Part shown: positions 1 to 5,917 of the stretch, piece by piece
Layout of the letters: each line of letters opens with the position of its first letter
Numbering within the stretch: position 1 is the first letter of the stretch
From: Rhodoferax sp.
Lineage (GTDB): Bacteria > Pseudomonadota > Gammaproteobacteria > Burkholderiales > Burkholderiaceae_C
Direction of reading: 5' to 3'
DNA: 6,088 bases
NCBI GenBank assembly: GCA_026785765.1
Contig: JAJAZK010000351.1
Location: forward strand, 1 to 6,088
The notes under the pieces: model-generated
Seen by the model: the letters and a program-made list of their open reading frames with translations, nothing else
What the model was told of the DNA's origin: nothing
Databases searched by the model: none
Position numbers and translations under genes: made by a program

Positions 1-179
1 TCTGCGCGCTGATCCGCGAAAGCGGCATCAGCAGCGTGATCGTCGACAAGAACTGGAAGCATGTGACGAGAATTACCGACCGCAACGTCATCCTGGTCAA
101 AGGCCAGGTGGTGTTTGCCGGCACCTCGAACGAGCTGCTCGCTAAGCCCCAGTTGCTGGAACAGTACCTGGGCGTCTGA
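1..179 (+). CDS. ABC transporter ATP-binding protein, LivF-like (C-terminal end only)
   Basis: Partial gene cut by the window edge. The frame beginning at base 3 reads 58 residues to a TGA at 177-179. The segment contains IVDKN, the beta strand that in LivF-type ATPases usually reads (V/L)VEQN or VDKN after the Walker B region. It is followed by TDRNVILVKGQVVFAGT, the usual strand-turn-strand end of ABC ATPases, and by NELLAKPQLLEQYLGV, the typical LivF tail (ELL..P.L...YLGV). LivF proteins are cytoplasmic ATPases that power branched-chain amino acid or related amide/carboxylate importers together with LivG, LivH, LivM and a binding protein; those partners would lie to the left. Walker A, signature and Walker B motifs are outside the window, so activity and substrate cannot be judged. 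LivG or another ABC ATPase is possible, but the YLGV end favours LivF. Confidence 0.8.
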   Translation, partial: CALIRESGISSVIVDKNWKHVTRITDRNVILVKGQVVFAGTSNELLAKPQLLEQYLGV

Positions 180-357
180 AGTCCCCTGCAGACTGGCAAC
201 TATGCGTTGCGCGCCTCAGATAGCCGGCATTCTCCCGGCACGCCCTAGAGTGCTTGGGTGCCGCGCTCGGCAAACTCAATGCAACGCCGCCTGCGGGACA
301 GCTTGCGTGGCGCACGGGTGTTACCGTCTGGGACCAGACACCAATGTATGTTGACCC
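180..357. other. Intergenic region with two weak hairpins
   Basis: This 178-base gap separates the ABC ATPase fragment from the monooxygenase. Two short inverted repeats are visible: GCCGG (223-227) with CCGGC (235-239), loop 7, and TGCCG (259-263) with CGGCA (268-272), loop 4. Neither is followed by a T run, so neither is a convincing intrinsic terminator, although one could help end the upstream transcript. No clear sigma70 promoter pair was found. The length suggests the monooxygenase has its own promoter here rather than being read through from the ABC operon; that is inference. Confidence 0.3.
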
Positions 358-1821
358 ATGGCCATTGAACACTTCGACGTACTCATCATCGGCGCCGGCC
401 TATCCGGCATTGGCGCTGCGCACCATCTGCTGACCAAATGCCCGGACCGCAGTTACGCCATTCTTGAAGGCCGCGACCGCATTGGCGGCACCTGGGACCT
501 GTTCCGTTACCCCGGCGTGCGCTCCGACTCCGACATGTACACCCTGGGCTATTCGTTCCGTCCCTGGGAGCAGGCCCGGGCCATCGCCGACGGGCCATCG
601 ATCCTGCAGTACGTGAAGGACACCGCCAAAGAGGGCGGCATCGAGCGCCACATCCGTTTCCAGCATCAGGTGAAGTCGGCTTCGTGGTCCAGCCCGGACG
701 CACGCTGGACTGTGCAGGGCGAACGCGGCGCGAACAAGGAGCCGTTACAGATCAGCTGCAATTTCCTGTTCCTGTGTGCCGGGTATTACCGCTACGACGA
801 GGGCTACACGCCGGAGTTTCCCGGGATAAGGGAGTACCAGGGTCAGGTCGTGCATCCCCAGAAATGGACCGCAGACATCGACTACGCGGGCAAGAAGGTG
901 GTGGTGATAGGCAGCGGCGCGACCGCGGTGACGCTGTTGCCAGAGCTGGCCAGGAAGGCCGCGCACGTGACCATGCTGCAGCGCTCGCCCACCTACGTGG
1001 TCGCGCGCCCGTCCGAAGACGCCATGGCCAACTGGCTGCGCCGCCACCTGCCCGCCAAATGGGCCTACGGCCTCAACCGCTGGAAACGCGTGTTGCTGGG
1101 CATGTACATCTACCGCATGTGCATGCGCAAACCCGAGAAGATCAAGCGGCTCTTGCTCGGGGGCGTGCGCATGGCGCTCGGGCCGGATTACGACGTCAAG
1201 AAACATTTCACACCGCGTTACAACCCCTGGGAGCAGCGCCTGTGCCTGGTGCCCGACGGCGACCTGTTCGACTCCATCCGGTCCGGACGCGCATCGGTGG
1301 TGACCGACCAGATCGACACCTTCACGCCGACCGGCATCCGTCTCCAATCGGGCGAACAACTGGAGGCCGACATGGTCGTAACCGCAACTGGCCTGAACCT
1401 GCAGGTACTCGGCGGACTTCAGCTCAGCGTGGACGGCGCGGCCATCGACCTGAGCAAGACCATGAATTACAAGGGGCTGATGTACAGCGGCATTCCGAAC
1501 CTGGCAAACAGTTTCGGGTACACCAACGCGTCCTGGACGCTCAAGTGCGACCTGACCTGCGAATACGTCTGCCGCCTGCTGAACTACATGCGCAAGAACG
1601 GTTACAGCCATTGCGTGCCACGCAACAACGACCCGGGTGTCACAGCCGAAACGTCGGTCCCGCTGTCCTCGGGATACTTCCAGCGCTCGCTGTACCTGTT
1701 CCCGCAGCAGGGATCGCGCGCGCCCTGGAAGCTGTACCAGAACTACCCGAAGGACATCTGGCTGTTGCGCATGGGTCGGGTGGATGATGGGGTGCTGGAG
1801 TTTGGCAAGACCACCGCCTGA
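358..1821 (+). CDS. Flavin-dependent monooxygenase, EthA/AlmA-like (Baeyer-Villiger type)
   Basis: A 487-residue FAD- and NADPH-dependent cytosolic oxygenase, the usual length for EthA (Baeyer-Villiger and S-oxidation, activates ethionamide) and AlmA (long-chain alkane oxidation). An N-terminal FAD Rossmann motif, GAGLSG, is at residues 12-17. RIGGTWDLFRYPGVRSDSDM (41-60) is the block shared by EthA and AlmA. The NADPH Rossmann motif GSGATA is at 185-190, and the ATG block (VTATGLNL) at 341-348. The BVMO fingerprint FxGxxxHxxxW(P/D) falls at 160-171 but reads YQGQVVHPQKWT, with Tyr for the first Phe and Thr for the last Pro/Asp; the central Gly162, His166 and Trp170 are kept. NPWEQRLCLVPDGDLF (289-304) and GYTNASWTLK (387-396) also match the EthA type. 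The ATG at 358 puts the FAD motif at the normal distance, but no strong Shine-Dalgarno precedes it. The true substrate (ketone, alkane or thio-compound) cannot be read from sequence. It converges on the channel gene. Confidence 0.93.
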   Translation: MAIEHFDVLIIGAGLSGIGAAHHLLTKCPDRSYAILEGRDRIGGTWDLFRYPGVRSDSDMYTLGYSFRPWEQARAIADGPSILQYVKDTAKEGGIERHIRFQHQVKSASWSSPDARWTVQGERGANKEPLQISCNFLFLCAGYYRYDEGYTPEFPGIREYQGQVVHPQKWTADIDYAGKKVVVIGSGATAVTLLPELARKAAHVTMLQRSPTYVVARPSEDAMANWLRRHLPAKWAYGLNRWKRVLLGMYIYRMCMRKPEKIKRLLLGGVRMALGPDYDVKKHFTPRYNPWEQRLCLVPDGDLFDSIRSGRASVVTDQIDTFTPTGIRLQSGEQLEADMVVTATGLNLQVLGGLQLSVDGAAIDLSKTMNYKGLMYSGIPNLANSFGYTNASWTLKCDLTCEYVCRLLNYMRKNGYSHCVPRNNDPGVTAETSVPLSSGYFQRSLYLFPQQGSRAPWKLYQNYPKDIWLLRMGRVDDGVLEFGKTTA

Positions 1822-1841
1822 TACCCGCACCCGGTTGCGCG
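1822..1841. other. 20-base convergent gap without a visible terminator
   Basis: The monooxygenase (+) and the channel gene (-) end 20 bases apart. The gap contains an imperfect palindrome (GCACCCGGTTGC, 10 of 12 positions symmetrical), but it has no usable loop and no flanking T run on either strand. Any intrinsic terminator must lie inside the opposing gene, or termination depends on Rho; that is inference. Confidence 0.4.
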
Positions 1842-3935
1842 TCAGTCCACTGCTGGACCCTGCCGCGCACCCAGCATTTGCTGCGCTGCGGCTGTAGTGG
1901 CGGCATCCCCTGCTCCGCCGCCTGCCACCTGCACCGTCGGATAGGCGAACTTGATGCCATTGGCGTCAAACGCCGCCTTGATCATGGCGTTGGCCCTGCG
2001 CCGGATGACGAACTGCTCACCGGGGCGCGTCATCATCTTCATGCGAATCTGGATCGCGAAGTCGCCGAATTCCTCCACGCCCTGCATCTTCAGCGGCTCG
2101 ATGATGTGCGGGGCGAATTCCGGATCGGCTGCGAGTTCCTGGCCAATCTTCTTGATCAGCTTGCGTGCCTTCTCCAGATCGCTGTCGTAGGTGATGCCGA
2201 TCGACAACTTGTCGATCACCCAGTCGCGGCTCATGTTCTGCACCGCGCCGAGTTCGCCAAACGGCACGGTGTAGACCGGCCCGCGGTGATGCCGCAGCCG
2301 CACCGAGCGCAGGCTGAACGACTCGACCGTGCCTTTGTAATTGCCACTCTGAATGTATTCACCGACGCGGAAGGCATCGTCGAACAGGAAGAATACGCCG
2401 CTGACGATGTCCTTGACCAGGGTCTGGGCTCCGAAACCGACCGCGATGCCGACCACGCCGGCGCCTGCCACCATGGGCGCGATATCGACGCCCAAGGCCG
2501 ACAAGGCGGTGAGCACCGCGATGACCGCCAGCGTGACGAATGACACATTGCGCAAGATCGGCAGCACGGTACGCAGACGGGTGGCCTCGCCACTGTGCGC
2601 GTCGCCGACCGCCAGCGCCTGCGCCTGGGCCAGCCTGCGCTCGATCATGGCCTTGAAGACAAACCAGACCAGGTCGGCCAGCAGCAGGATGACCACTACG
2701 TTGAAGCTGCCGCGCAGGATGCGCACCGACACCGAATCGGACGTCATCATGCTCTCCAGGTCGAATCCCCAGTTTCGAGCCAGCAGGTAACCGGTCAGCA
2801 TGATCAGCACCAGACGCACGGCGCGCAGCACCGCCGCCGACATGATGGTGGGCACGACGGGCGTCTGCGGCGCCTCGCCCGGCGCGCGCTGCAACTGCAT
2901 CGCGACGGCGTCGGCCAAGCGCATCGCACCGTACAGCAGCAGGGCCAATGAACCCAGCCAAAACAGCGGGAACGCCCCGATGATCCGAACCACCAGCAGG
3001 ACGACGAAGGCGACCGTGAGCAACCAATTGACTGACTTGAAACGTTCGTTGCGCTCTCCCGGGCGCCGCCACACCGCCTCTATGACCAGAGCCAGCTGCC
3101 CCAGCGAAAGGGTGTAGGCCATAACGCGGTAGGCGCCGTAGTCGACTTTCTGCGCTATCAGCCACTCGATGAAGGCGTACAGGAAGGCAAAACAGGCCAC
3201 GTTGACCACCAGCCGCCGATGCCAGAACCAGGCCGCCGGCGTGTCCATGGGCAACAGGCGAAACCGTTCAGCGCCCGGTGCGAACAACAGGCGGCCTAGC
3301 ACCAGGCCCAAGCGCACCATCACGACGGCCACCAGCAGGCGCAGCAGAACGTCGCGAAACAGCGGCGGCCAGTCGAACGCCAGGAAAGCGCCGATCGTTC
3401 CCAGCGCAAACGCGGCCACCCAGCTCGCGCCAAAACAGAAACGGGCCAACGCCGCCCGCAGCCGCTCGCCTGGCGTGTCCAAGCGCGAGGCCATGATCCA
3501 CCTGCGCACGCCACCCGAAACCATCCAGAACAGCCGCTCGACGCCGAAACCCAGCGCGGCGAATGCCGCCACCAGCAGGAACACACTGCCCATGCCGTGC
3601 GCAGCCATCTCCGCATGCACCCGCTCCGAGGCCTCGGCCAGCGCGCCCGGCACCTTCGGGAAGCCACCCTGCAGTGCCGCCAAGTGGGTACGGATTGCGT
3701 CGATCTGGCCGGACATCATGGCGTCGCCGTCGGGGTTGGTTGGCGCCGATGCACCCTGCACAGCTGCCGGCGCGCTGCGCTGCTGCGCGATCCAGCGCTG
3801 CAACTCCGGGTCGGCCAACAGCCGTAGCAAATCGCGCGCTTTCTCCGGCGGCGGGTCGACCGTTGCGCCCTGCCCCGCAAGCGGCGCGGCAAGGAGAACC
3901 ACGATCACACACAGGCGCAGGAACAGGGCACGCAT
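1842..3935 (-). CDS. MscS-family mechanosensitive ion channel, large YbiO-like type
   Basis: An inner-membrane channel that opens on hypo-osmotic shock, 697 residues from the start chosen here. Residues 1-23 (MRALFLRLCVIVVLLAAPLA then GQGA) look like a cleavable signal peptide. A periplasmic, partly amphipathic segment runs to about 115. Roughly ten hydrophobic segments follow (about 117-138, 164-187, 192-217, 243-262, 268-288, 302-322, 324-341, 369-386, 407-429, 460-481). The MscS pore helix TM3 is at 483-518, with the Gly/Ala packing face GAGVVGIAVGFGAQTLVKDI. The beta domain begins at VGEYIQSGNYKGTVESFSLRSV (about 524-545) and an alpha/beta C-terminal domain ends the conserved part. A Gly/Ala-rich tail (671-697) is poorly conserved in appearance. 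E. coli MscS has 286 residues; this architecture resembles YbiO (741 residues). An upstream in-frame ATG at 3968 would add 11 residues, but the 3935 ATG has GGAG five bases upstream and begins the signal peptide. Confidence 0.93.
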   Translation of the reverse strand: MRALFLRLCVIVVLLAAPLAGQGATVDPPPEKARDLLRLLADPELQRWIAQQRSAPAAVQGASAPTNPDGDAMMSGQIDAIRTHLAALQGGFPKVPGALAEASERVHAEMAAHGMGSVFLLVAAFAALGFGVERLFWMVSGGVRRWIMASRLDTPGERLRAALARFCFGASWVAAFALGTIGAFLAFDWPPLFRDVLLRLLVAVVMVRLGLVLGRLLFAPGAERFRLLPMDTPAAWFWHRRLVVNVACFAFLYAFIEWLIAQKVDYGAYRVMAYTLSLGQLALVIEAVWRRPGERNERFKSVNWLLTVAFVVLLVVRIIGAFPLFWLGSLALLLYGAMRLADAVAMQLQRAPGEAPQTPVVPTIMSAAVLRAVRLVLIMLTGYLLARNWGFDLESMMTSDSVSVRILRGSFNVVVILLLADLVWFVFKAMIERRLAQAQALAVGDAHSGEATRLRTVLPILRNVSFVTLAVIAVLTALSALGVDIAPMVAGAGVVGIAVGFGAQTLVKDIVSGVFFLFDDAFRVGEYIQSGNYKGTVESFSLRSVRLRHHRGPVYTVPFGELGAVQNMSRDWVIDKLSIGITYDSDLEKARKLIKKIGQELAADPEFAPHIIEPLKMQGVEEFGDFAIQIRMKMMTRPGEQFVIRRRANAMIKAAFDANGIKFAYPTVQVAGGGAGDAATTAAAQQMLGARQGPAVD

Positions 3936-3940
3936 TGGTA

Positions 3941-3944
3941 CTCC
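3941..3944 (-). promoter_or_regulatory. Ribosome binding site of the MscS-type channel gene
   Basis: Read on the minus strand, GGAG lies five bases before the ATG at 3935-3933. This is good Shine-Dalgarno spacing. It decides the start: the longer frame from 3968 has no comparable site and would put 11 residues in front of a complete signal peptide. Confidence 0.7.
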
Positions 3945-3966
3945 GGTGAAAAAGCAAGGGTTTTGC

Positions 3967-3972
3967 ATTCTA
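3967..3972 (-). promoter_or_regulatory. Possible -10 box for the channel gene
   Basis: On the minus strand this reads TAGAAT, five of six matches to TATAAT, and sits 32 bases before the chosen start codon, giving a short leader that contains the GGAG ribosome binding site. No good -35 hexamer is found 16-18 bases further upstream, so the assignment is weak. The position overlaps the alternative ATG at 3968, which would then not be transcribed as a codon. Confidence 0.3.
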
Positions 3973-4017
3973 GGAGGCGGTCGAAAAGCGAAGCGCTGGC
4001 CCGGTTATCCTCGCCCG

Positions 4018-4908
4018 ATGCCTCTTTCCGGAAATCTGCGAAGTATCGTCTTCATGTTGTGCACTGTGGCCATGTTTTCCTGCATGGACGCCATGCTCAA
4101 GGTGCTTTCCGGCGCCTACCCCGCGGCGCAGGTCACCGCCATGCGTGGCTGGGCGTCGATGCCCCTGGTGTGCCTGTACATTGCGTGGCGCGGCGAATTC
4201 AATTTGGTTTTCAGTGCCCGGCTGCGCTGGCGCCTGCACCTTTTGCGTGCCGTGTTCGGCATCATGACCATGGTCCTGTTCGTCGTCGGCCTCAAGACCA
4301 TGGGACTGGCCGAGGCCTATACCCTGTCCTTCGTCGCGCCCATGGTAATCACCCTGCTGGCGGTGCCGATGCTGAGAGAACGGGTTTTCCCGCGCCACTG
4401 GTTCGCTATCACCGCCGGGCTCGTCGGCGTGGTGGTTGCTCTGCGCCCAAACCACAGCGGTTTCCTGACAGTCGGCGCGCTCGCCGTGCTGGCTGCGGCA
4501 GTCACGTACGCGACCGGCAGTGTGCTGGGCCGCATCATCAGTCGGACCGACCCTGCCGTCAGCCTGGTGTTCTGGTCAACCGCCAGCCTGGCCGTTGGCG
4601 GCAGCCTGCTGAACTGTGGCTACTGGAGAGACGTGCGACCGGAGAACTTGCAGGTTCTGCTGGGCGTCGCCGTGACCGGTTTTCTGGCCCAGGTGGCGAT
4701 CTCGGAGGCGTTCCGGCATGGGCAGGCATCGGCTGTGGCGCCATTCGAATACAGCGCGCTGGCATGGGCGATCGCGCTGGACTGGTTGTTCTGGCACGCG
4801 GTGCCAGACCTCTACACGCTGACCGGTGCGGCCATCATCATTGCCAGCGGCATCTACCTGATCCGCCGCGAGTCCCCTGGCAGGGTTCCGGTGGTCCTGC
4901 CACCCTGA
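4018..4908 (+). CDS. EamA/DMT-superfamily permease, substrate unknown
   Basis: A 296-residue inner-membrane transporter of the drug/metabolite type, the usual length (about 280-310) for the ten-helix EamA arrangement. It shows two EamA repeats, about residues 8-142 and 150-284. The first opens with the common pattern of a helix ending MDAMLKVLSGAYPAAQVTAMRG (23-44) and continues with ETYTL-like residues AEAYTLSFVAPMVITLLAVPMLRER (98-122). The second contains AFRHGQASAVAPFEYSALAWA (231-251), a hallmark of this group, and ends in a helix with GAAIIIASGIYLIRRE (270-285). Relatives export or import metabolites such as amino acids, riboflavin or S-adenosylmethionine; nothing here selects one. The frame is open upstream to 3169, antisense to the channel gene, but the ATG at 4018 is the first sensible start. 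No Shine-Dalgarno is evident, suggesting a leaderless or weakly initiated message. The sirtuin gene follows after 30 bases. Confidence 0.88.
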   Translation: MPLSGNLRSIVFMLCTVAMFSCMDAMLKVLSGAYPAAQVTAMRGWASMPLVCLYIAWRGEFNLVFSARLRWRLHLLRAVFGIMTMVLFVVGLKTMGLAEAYTLSFVAPMVITLLAVPMLRERVFPRHWFAITAGLVGVVVALRPNHSGFLTVGALAVLAAAVTYATGSVLGRIISRTDPAVSLVFWSTASLAVGGSLLNCGYWRDVRPENLQVLLGVAVTGFLAQVAISEAFRHGQASAVAPFEYSALAWAIALDWLFWHAVPDLYTLTGAAIIIASGIYLIRRESPGRVPVVLPP

Positions 4909-4938
4909 AGGGTATCGCGTGAACGCGACAATCGTGGC

Positions 4939-5808
4939 ATGGACAACCTCGCACCGCTGATTGCATTTGCCAACGCCCATCGGCGCCTGCTGGTGCTGAC
5001 CGGCGCCGGCTGCAGCACCGCCGCCGGGATCCCCGACTACCGCGACGCCGACGGCCAATGGAAACGCAGCGAACCGATGCGCTTCCAGTTGTTCGTGGCC
5101 GATGTGCTCGCGCGCAAGCGTTACTGGGCGCGCAGCATGATCGGCTGGCGCACCATGTCGCAGGCCCGTCCGGCAGTGGCCCACCATGCACTCGCGCGTC
5201 TGGAATCGGCCGATCGCGTCAGCCTGCTCGTCACCCAGAACGTCGATGGCCTGCACAGCGCAGCCGGTAGCCGCCAGGTGATCGATCTGCACGGACGTAT
5301 CGATACCGTGTGTTGCCTGCATTGCGGCGAATGCACCCCGCGCGCCGACCTGCAGGCTGCGCTGTTTCGCGCCAATCCGGGCTGGGCCGCGCTGCAGGCG
5401 AACGTGGCACCGGACGGCGATGCGGATCTCGAAAACCGCGACTTCGCACAGTTCGACGTGCCACCCTGCTCCACCTGCGGCGGTGTGCTCAAGCCGGACG
5501 TGGTGTTCTTCGGCGAGAGTGTGCCGCGTGAGCGTGTCGCGGCCGTGCGCGCAGCGCTCGCGCTGTCTGACGCGCTGCTGGTTGCGGGGTCTTCACTGAT
5601 GGTCTATTCGGGTTACCGCTTCGTTGAGGAAGCCGTGGCGGCCGGCAAACCCGTGGCGGTGGTGAACCAGGGACGCACGCGGGCCGATGCGGTGCTGACG
5701 CTCAAGACAGACCACGAAGTGGGCGCTGCGCTGGAGGCACTTGCCAACCAGCTTGCTACCACGCCTTCAGCGGCGCACTGCAACGCGGGCTTACTGGCTG
5801 CGGGCTAG
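4939..5808 (+). CDS. Class II (SIRT4-like) sirtuin, NAD-dependent protein deacylase
   Basis: A 289-residue cytosolic Sir2 enzyme that uses NAD+ to remove acyl groups from lysine, or to transfer ADP-ribose. Visible motifs: NAD-binding TGAGCSTAAGIPDYRD (21-36); RYWARSMIGW (61-70), typical of class II; TQNVDGLH (99-106); DLHG with catalytic His118; zinc ligands C126-x-x-C129 and C177-x-x-C180; LKPDVVFFGE (184-193); and GSSLMVYSGYRF (217-228). The RYWAR block, the PDGDADL insert (158-164) between the cysteine pairs and the YSGYRF block resemble human SIRT4 rather than E. coli CobB. SIRT4 relatives are known for lipoamidase, HMG/methylglutaryl-deacylase and ADP-ribosyl activities; which applies here is unknown. 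Ala29 occupies the place of the usual Ser in the SGIP motif. The ATG at 4939 places the motif normally, and no strong Shine-Dalgarno precedes it. It probably shares a transcript with the permease 30 bases upstream. Confidence 0.95.
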   Translation: MDNLAPLIAFANAHRRLLVLTGAGCSTAAGIPDYRDADGQWKRSEPMRFQLFVADVLARKRYWARSMIGWRTMSQARPAVAHHALARLESADRVSLLVTQNVDGLHSAAGSRQVIDLHGRIDTVCCLHCGECTPRADLQAALFRANPGWAALQANVAPDGDADLENRDFAQFDVPPCSTCGGVLKPDVVFFGESVPRERVAAVRAALALSDALLVAGSSLMVYSGYRFVEEAVAAGKPVAVVNQGRTRADAVLTLKTDHEVGAALEALANQLATTPSAAHCNAGLLAAG

Positions 5809-5837
5809 TGCAGTGTTGTGAGTGATGCGGAACTTGT

Positions 5838-5852
5838 CACGCTTTTCGCGTG
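5838..5852 (+). other. Small hairpin downstream of the sirtuin gene
   Basis: CACGC (5838-5842) and GCGTG (5848-5852) form a five-base-pair stem with a TTTTC loop, 29 bases after the sirtuin stop. No T run follows the stem, so it is at best a weak or Rho-assisted terminator. Confidence 0.25.
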
Positions 5853-5871
5853 TCGTGAACCTGAGGGCCAG

Positions 5872-5911
5872 TGCGCGCGGAATGGCTCGACAAGCTTTGA
5901 GCCTGCGCGCA
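5872..5911. repeat. Imperfect inverted repeat (two-part hairpin)
   Basis: The outer arms TGCGCGC (5872-5878) and GCGCGCA (5905-5911) pair over seven bases. Inside them GGCTC (5884-5888) pairs with GAGCC (5899-5903) around a ten-base loop that contains AAGCTT. The two stems are separated by five unpaired bases on the left and one on the right. No T run follows. It could be a transcript-end structure for the sirtuin operon or part of the repeat-rich segment that starts seven bases later. Confidence 0.5.
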
Positions 5912-5917
5912 AGCGTG

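Larger units (their letters stand above)
3936..4017. promoter_or_regulatory. Divergent promoter region between channel and permease genes
   Basis: These 82 bases must carry the promoters for both the minus-strand channel gene and the plus-strand permease gene. The channel side has a GGAG ribosome binding site and a TAGAAT -10-like box. On the permease side AGGAGG lies at 3972-3977, but the next in-frame start codon is 40 bases further on, too far for it to be the ribosome binding site. No convincing plus-strand -35/-10 pair was seen. Confidence 0.5.

Noticed and set aside
223..272. Terminators after the ABC ATPase fragment
   Set aside because: Both stems are only five base pairs and lack a T run.
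115..354. 79-codon plus-strand frame beginning inside the ABC ATPase fragment
   Set aside because: Overlaps the end of a recognised gene, Cys/Arg-rich without pattern, no ribosome binding site.
684..1787. 367-codon plus-strand frame overlapping the monooxygenase
   Set aside because: Arg/Gly/Ala-rich out-of-frame product typical of high-GC shadow frames.
745..1830. 361-codon open frame on the minus strand under the monooxygenase
   Set aside because: A shadow caused by GC-rich codon use; no recognisable motif, while the plus-strand protein is full length with all family motifs.
3169..4017. Open plus-strand frame that would extend the permease N-terminus by 283 residues
   Set aside because: It lies antisense to the channel gene, is Arg/Ser/Thr-rich with no membrane or domain pattern, and the ATG at 4018 gives a normal-length EamA protein.
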